In this document: in pieces, positions 31,469 through 43,470 of the stretch | How positions within the stretch are numbered: the stretch's first letter is position 1 | How the letters are laid out: each line of letters begins with the position of its first letter | Program-made: the position numbers and the translations under genes | NCBI GenBank assembly: GCA_023053575.1 | Contig: JAKZAP010000004.1 | Span: forward strand, 18,735,624-18,799,623 | Reading direction: 5' to 3' | DNA from: Branchinecta lynchi | Lineage: Eukaryota > Arthropoda > Branchiopoda > Anostraca > Branchinectidae | Length of the DNA: 64,000 nt | Notes under the pieces: model-generated | What the model was told of the DNA's origin: nothing | The model's input: the letters and a program-made list of their open reading frames with translations, nothing else | The model's database searches: none

Positions 31469-33540
31469 GTTGGCTTTTCAGTTAAACTTTAATAAGATTT
31501 TCTAGTTTCCTATATATTTCTATTCGGGGAGCGGATTGTTCGAAGGGGGGTCGCCACAGATTGTTGCGCCAAGAAACCATACGGATAGGGATCCTAGATG
31601 GTCATATTTCTATTCAGCTTCGTTCGTTTGCTTAGGTACAACCTCAAAATAAATCTTACCTTATCTTACAGCCAGTGGCAAACACATATTCTGGCTTCTG
31701 TTTCACCTTTTTTCAATGCTGCCTCGGCATGGCGTGCTGTTTTCTCCGATGAGCGAAGATGGACAGGCACGTCCACGCCCAGCCGGAAATTTCCATTCTG
31801 ATATCAACATAAATTTATTACAATTGAACATAAATCTGCACATGACGTTATTGTCATTAAAATTCATAGTCAGCTGAGACTAATGTTATTGAAATTTAGA
31901 TGCCGACTTTATGTTTACGACATCATAATAATTGTTATCAACCGTTATATGTTTTGGGATCGAATTTTAATATGAAAAACTAACGCTTATATTGAAAATG
32001 TTTTTGACAGAAATTACCGGTGAAGGGCGGTTGAACAAAATCACTAAATAAAAACCGAGACTGTTTCCTTGAAAGCAGCAGCTGCAGATTTACGAAGGTG
32101 AGTCGATTTGACACAGACCTGACCATTTTTCGCGACAATTAGTGTTTCTTCCTGACATTAATGGACTTACAATTAAAACTGTCAGCCCTAAGAAGAAGAA
32201 TCCACACGATCCCATACAGTCTCAGCCGTTGGCACGCAACCAGGGGTGGCCCGAAGGGGGGGGGGACTCCCCCCCCCTGCCTTTTTTTTAAGTCGTATCA
32301 GTCGTTTATTTTGGCCTTTTGCCAAGTTGTATAAATCGTTTCGGTTGGCCTCGCGGAGGTCACGGCCATTCATTTTGATCAAAAACAATCCGAGTCGTTT
32401 AATTATTTTTTTTTTTTTGTCTCTGCAAAGCTTCAGTCGTAAGCCAGTCCCTAAAGACAAGTCGAGTCATTTAAACCAGGTTTTGTAACCCCGATAGGTC
32501 GGAGACATGATTCATGGGGGCAGCAATGCGCCTGTTCTACTCCCACGGGATATGGGTCTGCCTCACTTAGGTCTTCCAGATTTTAGCCTGTCAAAATTAC
32601 AATAGGTTAGTTGTCAAAGGGAAGTCTGACTGGGTAACATTGATATACCTTATAGACCAAACCCGAGAGACAAGGTTATGTGCATTGATTGTTGGTCGTC
32701 TTTGGCTATAAGTGATAAAAGAAGGAATAGAATTCTTAAACAGAATGGAAAAGCTATCAGAAATCAAATGACAGGAGACCCGCGAAACAAGTGTGCCCGG
32801 AACAGATGGAAATGTCGATTACAAGAGAGGTTGAGGTGGGAACGACGCTTGAAAAGGACAAGGAAGATTTTAATGTACACCTGAAATTTGTCTCCCAGGA
32901 CAGGAGGGGTTCTGCAGACGCTGGAATAGCTCATTCTAGTCGGGAGGTAAATTTTGGCCTCTATGCTAGCAGAGGCGTTACTATCCAACATGTTTGGGGG
33001 TGGGGGAGAGGAGCAAAAATATTTCTTCGGCCCAAGCTGACTGCGAATCATTTGTATTACTGCTGATTGCGAATCATAGGCAAGGTATAGCTGGGTATAC
33101 TGGCTAATAGTTTTTACCGGCTTTTTTATGCGAAAAAAACCCACTGTTTTGACGAAAAATCATCTGATTCAAAGAAAAAACCGACCGGTTTTAAGAAAAA
33201 ATCGACTTACGAAAAACTGAGTGCTTTGAAGAAAAAAAATGACCTATTAGTTCGGAGCAAATCTTTTTTCTTTTCAATGGGCACAATTTTGTCACTTTTT
33301 TTGATGGGCAATGTCGTGATTCCGATCTATTCTTAACTTTTCATTGGGATCGCAAAAAGACGCTCTGCACCTCGGCGTTTACGTCCATAAATCCGGATTT
33401 TTTTTCTTTTAATGTACTGGCAAACTTCTTCGTTTTGTTTCTGAATATGCGTGTCTTTAACGTGAAAATTACTTTTTTTGCTTAGATTCGGAACAAATCT
33501 ACTTTGTTTTCTATGGCCACTTTTTTCGACGGTCAGATTT
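31469..33540. other. No supported gene; possible hAT end and R6-like sequence
   Basis: At 32241 CAGGGGTGGCCCGAAGG starts a G-run/C-run hairpin like a hAT end, but no partner end is visible. A basic 68-codon frame at 32678-32884 has no recognisable domain. From 33240 onward T-rich sequence with TTTTCAATGGG and ATCGCAAAAAGAC recurs at 34934-34955, that is, on the other side of the foldback element. Confidence 0.4.
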
Positions 33541-34900
33541 TACGAAGGGGCAAAAGCGGACATAACGAAATTCTATTTACCGAGTCAGATTCTATTTACA
33601 TAAGATGAAATTCTATTTACCGAGTGAGTTCTATTTACATGAGATGAAATTCTATTTACTGAACCAAATTTTATTTATATGAAATCAAAATTCTATTTAC
33701 TTAACAAAAATATATTGACTTAGCCAAAATTTATTTAACAAACTTTCTTCTTTTTTTTTTTCTTTCCATTGTCTGTAAATTCAGAACATGCCCGGTAAAA
33801 CAAAAAAAAATCTGTAAATACAAAATTTTTCTAAGTAAATAGAAATCGAACGCGCTGTAAATAGAATTTCATGATGTAAATAGAATTTCGCGCTGTAAAT
33901 AGAATTTGAAATTCTCGATACCGATACGCTCGAAAGCCGATACACAAGCCGGTAGTTTGTGTTATCGATACAAGTTCGTTTTGTATCCAGTATACTAGGT
34001 GGATCTGCTTAAGTGGTGACTGCTGAGCTGGTGGACTTTTTAACAGGAAGAGGAAGATAACCAAGGGTGAAGTAGGCAAATTTTCCAAATCCAAAACAAC
34101 AGCAGTGTATGCCAGGAAAGAAGAGAGTAGAGGTGGAGGAGATTAAAAACTGCATCAGCGTATACCACCTATACTAGGTGGATCTGTTGAAGTGATGACT
34201 GCTGAGCTTATGGACTTTTTAACAGGAAGGGGAAGATAACCAAGGGTGAAGTAGGCAAATTTTCCAAAGCAACAGTTGTGTATGCCAGGGAAGAAGAGAG
34301 TAGAGGTGGAGGAGATTAAAAACTACATCAGCAGTGGCCTCAGACAAATTTGCCTACTTCACCCTTGGTTATCTTCCCCTTCCTGTTAAAAAGCCCATCA
34401 GCTCAGCAGTCATCACTTCAGCAGATCCACCTAGTATACTGGATAAAAAACGAACTTGTATCGATAATACAAACTACTGGCTTGTGTATCGGCTTTCGAG
34501 CGTATCGGTATCGAGAATTTCAAATTCTATTTACAGCGCGAAATTCTATTTACAACGTGAAATTCTATTTACAGCGCGTTCGATTTCTATTTACTTAAAC
34601 AAATTTTGCATTTACAGATTTTTTATTGTTTTACCGGGCATGTTTTGAATTTACAGACAATGAAAAGAAAAAAAAAATAAGAAGAAAGTTTGTTAAATAA
34701 ATTTTGGCTAAGTCAAATAGTTTGGTCGTAAAAAAAAGTTTTGTTAATTAAATTTTTTGCTGAGTCCATATATTTTCGTTAAGTACATAGAATTTTGATT
34801 TCATGTAAATAAAATTTGGTTCAGTAAATAGAATTTCATCGTATGTAAATAGAATCTCACTCGGTAAATATTTCGTTATGTCCGCTTTTGCCCCTTCGTA
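33541..34900. mobile_element. R5 foldback element (long inverted repeat)
   Basis: Arms of about 545-555 bp (33541-34084 and 34345-34900) are reverse complements, both starting TACGAAGGGGCAAAAGCGG. The outer part of each arm is built of short AAATTCTATTTAC-type repeats; the inner part is unique (CCTAGTATACT, CACCCTTGGTTATCTTCC). The ~260 bp centre repeats part of the inner arm directly. This structure fits Foldback-type elements. It sits between halves of sequence that share ATCGCAAAAAGAC. Transcripts would form a long double-stranded RNA. Confidence 0.8.
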
Positions 34901-34969
34901 AGATTTATGATTTCAAAGCTATTTTTTCCTTTTCAATGGGATCGCAAAAAGACAGTCTGCTCCTCGGCG

Positions 34970-35290
34970 TTTCACAAAATTTCGCATGTGGCGCATTTCT
35001 TAGTATTCTCTATTTAGAGGAACGGTGTGTCATTTACTTGGCGATTAGGTTTGAGTCTTTTTAGATTTGAAACACATTAAAGGCTGGCTAGAATCTTTCT
35101 AGACCAAGGCAGATTGAACAAATTTTCGCCAGCGGCGCTCGCAATATGTCCCGAGTACAGGCGTTGAAAGCTTCCCTGTTTAGCGAAAGTTGAAATGGAA
35201 AGCTGAGGCTATGAAGGTATGTATACACAAATTTTGATTACAAGAATAATTTCAGCTGATACATTGCAGCTAGTTTTACACCGGCTCTAT
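34970..35290 (+). repeat. R6 repeat, copy a
   Basis: Contains TTTCGCATGTGGCGCATTT, TTAGTATTCT and GGAACGGTGTGTCATTT, then GCCAGCGGCGC and TTTAGCGAAA. The same modules in another order occur at 63735-64000, so this is a dispersed repeat of unknown class. Confidence 0.5.
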
Positions 35291-35689
35291 TATTTGTTGG
35301 TGGGGAATGTGCGCCATTGCCACGTAGTCGCAACAGTTCATTTTTGTTGGTACGTGCGAGTCGTATCACCCCCCTGGCTTGAGTGCTTCAGACCACCCCT
35401 GCACGCAACAGTCTCGTTTTCTGGGTCACTCTTACTCTTTGTACTCTTCTGTCCTGTTCTTTCTTTTTAGCAGGCAACACTACAACTCAAATGCTAACTC
35501 CGGTACCCAAGACACAACTTTATCGCCTCCCTGTTTGGTGGACTGCATAGTGTGCATACTTACGTTGTGTACCGCAGAACGATAAGAGGAAAAGTCAGCT
35601 CTTTATTGTGGTAGTTCGGCTACTATCATCTGGAACGAAATAGTGCGAACAGACGTCGCCATCGTGGCGGAAAATGTCGGTATTTGGAT

Positions 35690-35795
35690 TGTAAGTGCCT
35701 CCGTAACTTTGTACTGTGTTCCTCCTCCTGTCTCGTAAAGTCTTTTAAAAGCCTCTAATTAATTAATTAATTATCGTGCTCCTGACCGTCAAGAC
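35690..35795 (+). mobile_element. Possible LINE 3' end with (TTAA)n tail
   Basis: CTTTTAAAAGCC is followed by TCTAATTAATTAATTAATTA, resembling the hairpin-plus-tandem tail of other LINE ends. No coding remnant is seen, so the call is weak. Confidence 0.3.
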
Positions 35796-36240
35796 CGAAC
35801 TGTAACGATCGTAATCGCGGAGGACGAAAACGATAAGATTTTTCGTATCATGCTGGGTTGTGGAAACAAAATAAGAACAGAACTGTAACGGTCGCTCAGT
35901 GGAAACGTAATCTTAGATTATGAATCTTGCAGGCTCATATTTAGCAAGATACTCTTCTTCTTCTGAACGATCGAAATGAGCTCATGAATTGCATGTATCG
36001 AGTCAATAAAACAGACAAAAGAAGTTTAGCTACACCATTTAAGGCACAAGGGCAATTACACATCGGCAGCAGGCAAAATCCTCATGCTCCGAAACCATTT
36101 AGTTCACCACCTGGGAGGAGTTGACCGCTGATTAGCGACAGCTTAGCTCAACAAGCAGTGATCACGCTTAGGCATTATTATCCCATATGCATCTAGTATG
36201 TAGACAATACATGGCAAGTTCCTCAAGGATGCGTGTCAAG

Positions 36241-36614
36241 AGTTGCGTTTTTGCTGATGCTATGGTATCTGTTACCACGGTCTAAAGTCGTTTTTGCAGT
36301 TATCGTGGTATCTGATACCACAGTCAAAAGGCGTTTTTGAAGTTATCGTGGTATCAGATACTACGGTCCTACCGTGGTATCTGAAAAGTCATCTCACTTT
36401 CATCAAATTTTGTTAGATTGGTGAGAAAGAAATTTAACACTTAGTGATGTAACTGGATATCGTGTTTTTTTTTATGACTTCGAAAAGTGCAATTTCGGCA
36501 GTAGTCGTTTTTGCAGATCACCGTGTATCAGATACCACGATAACTGCAAAAACGACTAATTGCAGATCCAGGTACCGTGGTAACAGATACCATGGTATCA
36601 GCAAAAACGCAACT
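36241..36614. mobile_element. R9 palindrome-rich MITE, copy a
   Basis: Ends are inverted: AGTTGCGTTTTTGCTGAT and ATCAGCAAAAACGCAACT. The interior carries several GTGGTATCAGATACCAC palindromes. The element is flanked by AAG on both sides, and the related copy at 59476-59846 is flanked by AAT on both sides, suggesting a 3 bp target duplication. Confidence 0.75.
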
Positions 36615-37079
36615 AAGGGGTCGTCCACATTCACTCCGACACTACTGTCTCTGTTGTTATGACAAAACTATGGATAAGCAGAGACGCTTTCCGGTGCTGG
36701 ATATTCCTAGGCTCAACTTGTGTAGCCTGTTCTATTTGTTCTGTGCAACGTTTTCAAGCTCGCGCTTTGGAGGCTCATTTAATTTATTGTAGTACTAAGC
36801 TTACTACAGACAGCACACATATGGAATCAGAGACACGTTCCCTGATGTTATCTTGCTGGGGGAAAACAAGACCGAGACGAGCCAAAGCGACCGATGCGAG
36901 ACCAATTTTCACAAGATGTCCCCCATTACATGTAGAAACACACAATAGAGCTCCATTCGTAAGGCATCTAAAAGGAAAACACTCCTGAACAAGGAAAGGC
37001 AAGATTTCCAAGAAAAGCTGAGTCGTACGACCAGCCTCGACCCTGCACAGGCCCGAGATCTAGGTAATCGCTAACTCAG

Positions 37080-37500
37080 ATCTGAGGTAGAATCGGCTGT
37101 ATCTCCCACCAACCCTCAAGTTTCATTGGGATCGGATCACTGCGCTTTGTGCTGGAAATATAATTTCCGCGAATGTTCGGTACCCTCCGACACTACCCAG
37201 ACCAGCGGGTCGGATCCGACCAGAAAATGGCGTTTCCGTGACACATGACCTTTGCATCGTCCACGTCCCAATCCATCCATCCGTGTAGTTGCTATGCTTG
37301 TCAGGACCCCACCTCCAACTAACTCTCTAACTGTACCACCCATCAAGTTTCACTTGAATCGGATGACCAGTTCGCAAGTTAGACCTGTCAGAGGGTTCCG
37401 GATCCCACCTCCTTCCTGAGGCAATGGGTAGGTTCCGTGCGAGTTTCATCGTCCGAGCGTATGTGGAGTGTGGAAATCCCCGAAAAGTTGGACAGACGCA
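37080..37500 (-). repeat. R2-related fragment
   Basis: The reverse complement has GATGAAACTCGCACGG, CCTCAGGAAGGAGGTGGG and AAACTTGATGGGTGG, resembling the recurring R2 unit (GATGAAACTTGG and a GGGAGTGG block). Part of it (GGATCCCACCTCCTTCCTG) also occurs at 43328 and 50608. No ends are preserved. Confidence 0.45.
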
Positions 37501-38859
37501 GCGACACACACTACACTCGCTGCATTCAACCGAGGCTGCAAGTTCCCTAAAACTCTCGCAACTACTAACACCTAACAGCACTCCAATGGACAGGGTCGAG
37601 AGTTTTATATGTTTGGAAGCGGAGTTGAAAATCATCAGGATAAATCAAAGGACATTAGATTCAGAAGGAGCAGGAGGCGCTTTGCCGGTGGTGGCACAAG
37701 CTATATGCAGCTAAGACTCAGGAGTCTTGAGTCAAGACTGTTCTGCTCGACAGTTTAACCTATCTCCGCGTATGATTGTGAAGCAGGGGCAATGAAAGTA
37801 GATAAATGAATATGTCTCGCAGCCTCTGTAAGCAGATAAATGAAGATGTCTCACAGCCTTCCGTGACGCGGAAATACACTCGCCTAGACAGAGTATTAAA
37901 CGCTTCACTACTTCAGCGGCTTCGGTACAAGATCACCCTCTTCGAAGCAGGGGCGTCCCGAGCCTTTCTTCATTGGGGGGGAGGGGCGGGAGCGACCTGG
38001 TAAAATTGACCGAATCCATACCTGATTTTTACCGAGTTTATATTATTTATTCTTCTTCTAAAAGCACCGCGAGTTGCCTTCAAGAAACTACAATGTAAAA
38101 AGTTGCATATTATGTACAAAATCAAGTCTAAAGAGAAAATTTGGCGCGTTTTCACTCTCTTCCACTTACGTTTTTCAAGGATAAACCGTCACTAGCCTTT
38201 GCCAACATTACTTGAAAATGTGCCCACAAAAAACGCCGTTGCTGTAAAGCGACAACGTCGCTGACGGCTGTATCCATGACAAATTAAAGAACCGCAGGCG
38301 AAATTTGTTTAATCCGCCTTTTTTTTCCCTGCAAAATGCACCTAATTTCCATGCAAATTCTAGCTTTTAATGTGGTTCAAGCACCCCACCTAATTTCCAT
38401 GCAAGTTCTAGATTTTAATGTGGTTCAAGCCCCCAAATTTCTAAGCCTTAAACGCCAGCTGACCCTTCTTCTAATTAGTGAAATACTTTGTCGAAACACT
38501 GATATCAAAGTGCCTTTTTGCGATCCCAAGAATACCTATTAAACGACAGAGCTATCTGGCGAAAAATGGGAGATCCAGGGTAAAGCAGATACATTTGTTC
38601 TGAATTTGAAGCAAACAAAAGTAGGCTAATTTTCATGTCAAGAGACGTGCTTATTCCTGAAGTACTGCCATCATTAGAAGTAAAATTTAAGTAATGAATG
38701 GCAACCAGCTACAATTACCGTTAAAGTTTAAAACAAAACAAGAGGTAAATAAATGGGAGCGGTATAACAACCGAATTTCTTAATGGAATAAAACTCTTGT
38801 AGAACCACCTAAAACAACCAGTGGCAAGTCGGTAATAGATACGGACTAAAAAAATCCTG

Positions 38860-39125
38860 TGTATTACCGAATTCGGTAACGAATCAGAACCAAATGAATC
38901 AGATTAGCAATTCAGTGTGAAATGGACTGACCAAATGCGACAGAGCAGATACGGACTTAAGAAAAGTCCGGTGAATTATCGAATTCGGTAATGAGTGAGA
39001 CCAAATAAACACGTTAAATCACCAAATTTACGAAGGAACTGACCGAATGCAGTGAAATCGATGTGGGCTGGACAAAATACCAAATTCGGTAAAGAATGGA
39101 AACCAACAACACGTTAAATTTTCAA
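38860..39125. repeat. Tandem repeat with CCGAATTCGG core
   Basis: Two to three units of roughly 110-120 bp each contain ATTACCGAATTCGGTAA, a palindrome, and a GACCAAATGCGACAG block. The matching region in block copy 2 (46910-47300) has one more unit. Confidence 0.6.
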
Positions 39126-40305
39126 TTTGGAAGTGTGGGGACAAAAGGTTACATAAAACGGGCATGGCAAAAATTTGACCGAATACCCCCCTTCGGACGC
39201 TCCAGCTTCGAAGGAGTCCACCTACAACAACTCATGTGGCTCTGCCGTATCCAGCGCATCTGCACATGACCCCATGGCAGCGATCGTCATGGCTCTCGTC
39301 CACACCGATGTCGACATGGCCGTCCTCTTTGGTACTGAAAAGACAACTTTATCGACTACAGAATTCCTAGTATTGTCGGATTACCACACGAGAGCAAGCA
39401 GTACAGGCAGTTTTGGCGACGAGAGACCGCCCGAGACGGGTGAAGATGACGAACGAAGTCAGCTTTTGTAATCTAGCTAAAGCCAAACCTAAAGCTCCAG
39501 TATAGTGCAAAAACATGTTTCAACTTCTTGCGATGATATGTGGGAATATTGAACTCGCGGATGATCTCAAAGTATTCTCTAAAACCGTAATGACGGAGTA
39601 TAACAACAAACAATAACAGAGATGACTGTAATATAACTTATCTAATTATGATGCTCTTGTAAAAGAGATACCAACAATTCTCCGGAAGTATAATATTCCC
39701 GAGATATCATTTAAGATAATCAAAAACAGAGACCAAAACGACTGATGTAGCGTGAGAACGGATAGTGTAGTGTAGTCGTGGAGAAGGGTAGCAATTTTAT
39801 CTCGTGGATAATTTATGGTATCTTGCTCTATTCGTTCTAGAAGTCGTGTACACGACTCCGCAATTCAACCCGGATGCGATAAGATACCTGTAGGATACCC
39901 AGCAATCAGACCCCAGGAGGAGCCATAGAACGTAATCTATCGATGTCTTCTGCATTGTGATATTTATCTGGTCACTCCCCAATACACCAAAATACTCAAT
40001 ACAATTTTCGGGTTGCATGTCAATGCCGCGACAGCAAAAAACGCGTTTGACGGTGTGATTATTACGAGAAAATTATAACCTTCAAAAGAAATAAATCAAT
40101 ATCTGAAAGAAAATGTTGCTTTCCTAGCCAACCAACCTGGGTCATACCTTATTACAATCACATTCCCACTGAAAATGCAACTTGTCAACTGAAAAAATTA
40201 CTTCTGACTCACTTCAACTTATTTTCCTCTATTCTCCAAAAGGCAGCTATTGAGCAATTGCAACAGTCTTTTTCTTGATTTTGCTCTGATTAAACAGTCC
40301 ATTAA

Positions 40306-42796
40306 TAACAAGACCACAGGTTTCAAAAGATTGATATTTATTGGACTTGTTGATCCAGACAATCGATCTTGTACATTTCCGAGTCTTCGCCAGACCCCTT
40401 TTAACATTTTGCTATTTATCCATAACCAACCGCTTGTATGTACAATTTTTATGGCACTTGAGCTTACTCAAGTGCCATATAGCGATTGTAATTTCTGTCC
40501 GTCAGTCGGTCTGTCGGTCTGTCGGTCCCGGTTTTGCTAGTTCGGGCACTTCCAGATAAGCTAGGACGATGAAACTTGGCAGGCATATCAGGAACTGGAC
40601 CAGATTAAATTAGAAATTGTCGCTTCTTCGATCCGACCATCTGGAGGGGAGTGGAGGGAGGGGGAATCCGGAAAAAATAGGAAAAATGAGATATTTTTAG
40701 CTTACGAACGGGTGATCGGATCTTAATGAAACTTGATATATGGAAGGACTTCGTGTCTCAGACCCTCCATTTTAAATCCAGACCGGACCCGGTGACACTG
40801 GGGGGAGTGGGAGGGGGAAACCGGAAATCTTGGAAAACACTTAGAGTGGAGGGATCCGGATGAAACTTGGTGGAAAGTACAAGCAAATGTCCTAGATACG
40901 TGACTGATATAACCGGAACGGATCCGCTCGCTTTGGGGGAGTTGGGGGGGGGAGTCCGAAATTGTAGTGATCCCGCGAGTTCCGTGCTTCCTGATGTGCT
41001 GGGACGATGGAAATTTACAGGTATGTCTGGGACCCGACCAAATTAAATAGTAAATCGTCAATTCCCCGATTCGACCATCTGGGGGGGGGGGGAGTGGAGG
41101 GAGGGTGAAGCCAAAATTTGAGGTATTTTTAGCTTGCGAACGGGTGATCGGATCTTGATGAAAATTGATATTTAGGATGACCTCGTGTTCAGACATCTCA
41201 CTTTAAATCCGGGCCGGATCCGATGACACTGGGGGGAGTTGGAGGAGGGAACCGGAAATTTTGAGAAACGCTTAAAGTGGAGGGATCGGGATGAAACTTG
41301 GTGGGAAAAATAAGCACAGATCCTAGACACGTCATTGACATAACTGGACCGGATCAGGGCACTGTGGGGGAGTTGGGGTGGGGGTCCGGATTTCTAGCGA
41401 TCCCGCGAGTTCGGCATACTTCCTGATGTCCTAGGGCGATGAAACTTGGCTGGTATGTCAGGGATCCGAACAGATTGACTTGAGAACAGCCGTTTCCCCG
41501 ACCCGACCATCGTGGGGGGAGTGGGTGGATGGGGAGTCCGGAATCTAGTGGCGTGCATAAATTTTGAACGGGTGATCGGATTTGAATGAAACTTGTCTGG
41601 TGAGCTATCGCCTCGGACGTTCAGTGTCCCGTCCGGGTCGGGTCCGATACCTATGGGGATGGGGGTGGAAAACTCAAGAAACTCTAAAAGCAGAGGGATT
41701 GGGACGAAACTTAAGGGATGGAACAAGCATTAGGCCTAGATGAAATTGACGGAGCCAGATGGTTTCGGGGCTCTGTGGGGGGAGTTGGAGGGGGTTTCCT
41801 GGAATTCCGGTAGTCGTGAGTTAGAATAGTTCCAGATGTAAAACGACAACGAAACTTTGCAGGCATATTAGCGACCCGAATTATCTTGACTTAAGAACCT
41901 GACACAACATACCCCCGGAAACTTCCGTTCCTAGATCCGAGCATTTTTTGGGGAGCAAGAGAAGAGAAATATGGAAATTGACTTCTATAAATTGCGAACG
42001 AGTGGTCTGATTCGAGTGAAACTTCATGGGTGATACGAATCGATGGCCTCGACATGTAAAACATGCGTTCGAACCATATGCGACCACGACTAGGGGAATT
42101 GGGGGTGGGGGGGACTTTTGACATGCACAAAAACCAAACGGATGGACCGAATGAGATGCAAATTCGACAATGCCGAGTATATACGGCCTACATTTGTTTT
42201 TTGGCGTCTGGGCCGGATTCGGCCAAGGTAGGGGGGGTACTGGAAACTTGCAGATGGGCTATGCTCCAATTTCAGTAAAACTTGATGGACAGAAACAGGG
42301 CATTAAGAGATTGGGCCCGAACCGGCTCCGACATCGTTGGTGGGAGGGGGGGGGGGGTTACCGGAACTTTCCAAAAATGCTCAGATTCCAGTGAAACTTG
42401 ATAGATGGTATAAAAGAAGATGCTTTAGGTGGTCGATTTTTTTTTATTCCGAACCAGATTCGGCCACGGTAGGTGGAGATAGAGTGAGTACCGGAAATCC
42501 TGCACGTCTAGGGATCAAACAAATGGATTTATTGGGATGAAAGTTTGAACAGTCATGTGCATTTGCTACAGACAATCTAGACGATGCCGGAACAGCTCAG
42601 AAATGAGTGAAACTAAATATCCTATTTCTATTTCCGAACCGCATTTTTGGATGGCGGGTGTATTTTGTGACGTTCTCATCTACTTTCTTGTACATCCTAC
42701 TCGTACAAGTGCCATATGAGCTCGTAGCTCTTGTTTACTTACGGCAAAACATCTAATCAAATGAGAAAACCAAGTTCAGATATGATATGATTTAGA
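40306..42796 (-). repeat. R1 repeat, copy e, split by R2 copy B
   Basis: AACAAGACCACAGGTTTC to GTATGTACAATTT (40306-40450) and TACTTACGGCAAAACATC to CAAGTTCAGATATG (42736-42780) together match the start of R1 in reverse, with R2 copy B inserted between. R1 here is diverged from the other copies and truncated on its far side. Confidence 0.65.
40451..42735 (+). repeat. R2 element, copy B
   Basis: Left hairpin ATGGCACTTGAGC/CTCAAGTGCCAT and right end ACAAGTGCCATATGAGC to CTCTTGTT are both intact. The body of about 2.2 kb consists of diverged units with GATGAAACTTG at roughly 280-300 bp spacing and conserved GGGGGGAGTGGAGGGAGG blocks. It is longer and more diverged than copy A, so it is older. 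Confidence 0.75.
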
Positions 42797-42858
42797 TACA
42801 TTCCTCATATTTTAGCAGCATTTCGACGAACTGGATGCAGAGCAAAAGAGCTAGTGAC

Positions 42859-43158
42859 CGAGGGGTTGCCCACTCTCAAAATCGGTGTACACCGAGTGGC
42901 GGGTGGCGCGCCTGGCGGAAGGGTGGTTGATGGGTGGCGCGCGTGGCAGAAGGGTGGCGCGCATGGCGAAAAATAGCTATTTTTGAACAAGAGGCGGGCG
43001 GGTGGCGCGCATGGCGGAAGAGTGGCGCGCGTGGCGCACGTGGCGGAAAATAGCTATTTTTGAGCAAGAGGCGGGTGGGTGGCGGATGAGTGGAGCGCGT
43101 GGCGGATGGGGGGCGCAACATGGTGTACACCAAGTGGCGGAGAGTGGGCAGCCCCTCG
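42859..43158. mobile_element. R8 GC-rich hAT-type MITE, copy a
   Basis: Inverted ends CGAGGGGTTGCCCACTCTC and GAGAGTGGGCAGCCCCTCG are flanked by a perfect 8 bp CTAGTGAC duplication. The 300 bp interior has GGTGTACACC palindromes near both ends and a GC-rich tandem of GTGGCGCGCGTGGCGG units around AAAATAGCTATTTTT. The end sequence and 8 bp duplication suit a hAT-type non-autonomous element. A related fragment lies at 25840-25876. Confidence 0.85.
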
Positions 43159-43470
43159 CTAGTGACATTGAAAACCTTTCAATCCAAATTTCCAGGTTTT
43201 GCAAATTGTGACAGATATCCGTCAAGGAAATGAAGTTCGAAATTCGATTCAGAATGTCTCCTTACCCATACACCGAATTTCTAATCGACTTCCGAAACAA
43301 CTTTGAGCTTCAACCAAATTTTGTTTCGGATCCCACCTCCTTCCTGAGGCAGTGGGTAGGGTCCTTGCGAGTTTCTTCGTCCGAGCGTATGTGGAAGCAG
43401 TGCTTCCGCTTCTCCTGGTCTACTGATATGATTTTCTCCTGATTTTTCCGAACGGCTATATATTCTTAAT

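Larger units (their letters stand above)
38376..43470 (+). repeat. Duplicated block, copy 1
   Basis: Sequence from CCACCTAATTTCCATGC to TATATATTCTTAATT recurs in direct orientation at 46497-50811 with high identity outside the R2 body. Order inside: tandem GAATTC repeats, a low-copy segment, an R1 fragment split by R2 copy B, an R8 MITE, and a GGATCCCACCTCCTTCCTG segment. The main differences are R2 body length and one extra tandem unit in copy 2. Confidence 0.8.

Noticed and set aside
37950..38010. CAGGGGCGTCCCGAGCC as a hAT MITE end
   Set aside because: No inverted partner end or 8 bp duplication found nearby.
39175..39471. 98-codon frame, also open in the duplicated block at 47443-47640
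   Set aside because: In the shared part I count about six replacement and one silent difference between the two copies, no purifying selection, and no domain. The N-terminal part is not open in copy 2.
40723..43225. Many frames of 60-157 codons in the R2 and R8 arrays, often Pro/Arg/His-rich
   Set aside because: They arise from G-rich tandem units and shift frame from unit to unit; low-complexity shadows, not genes.
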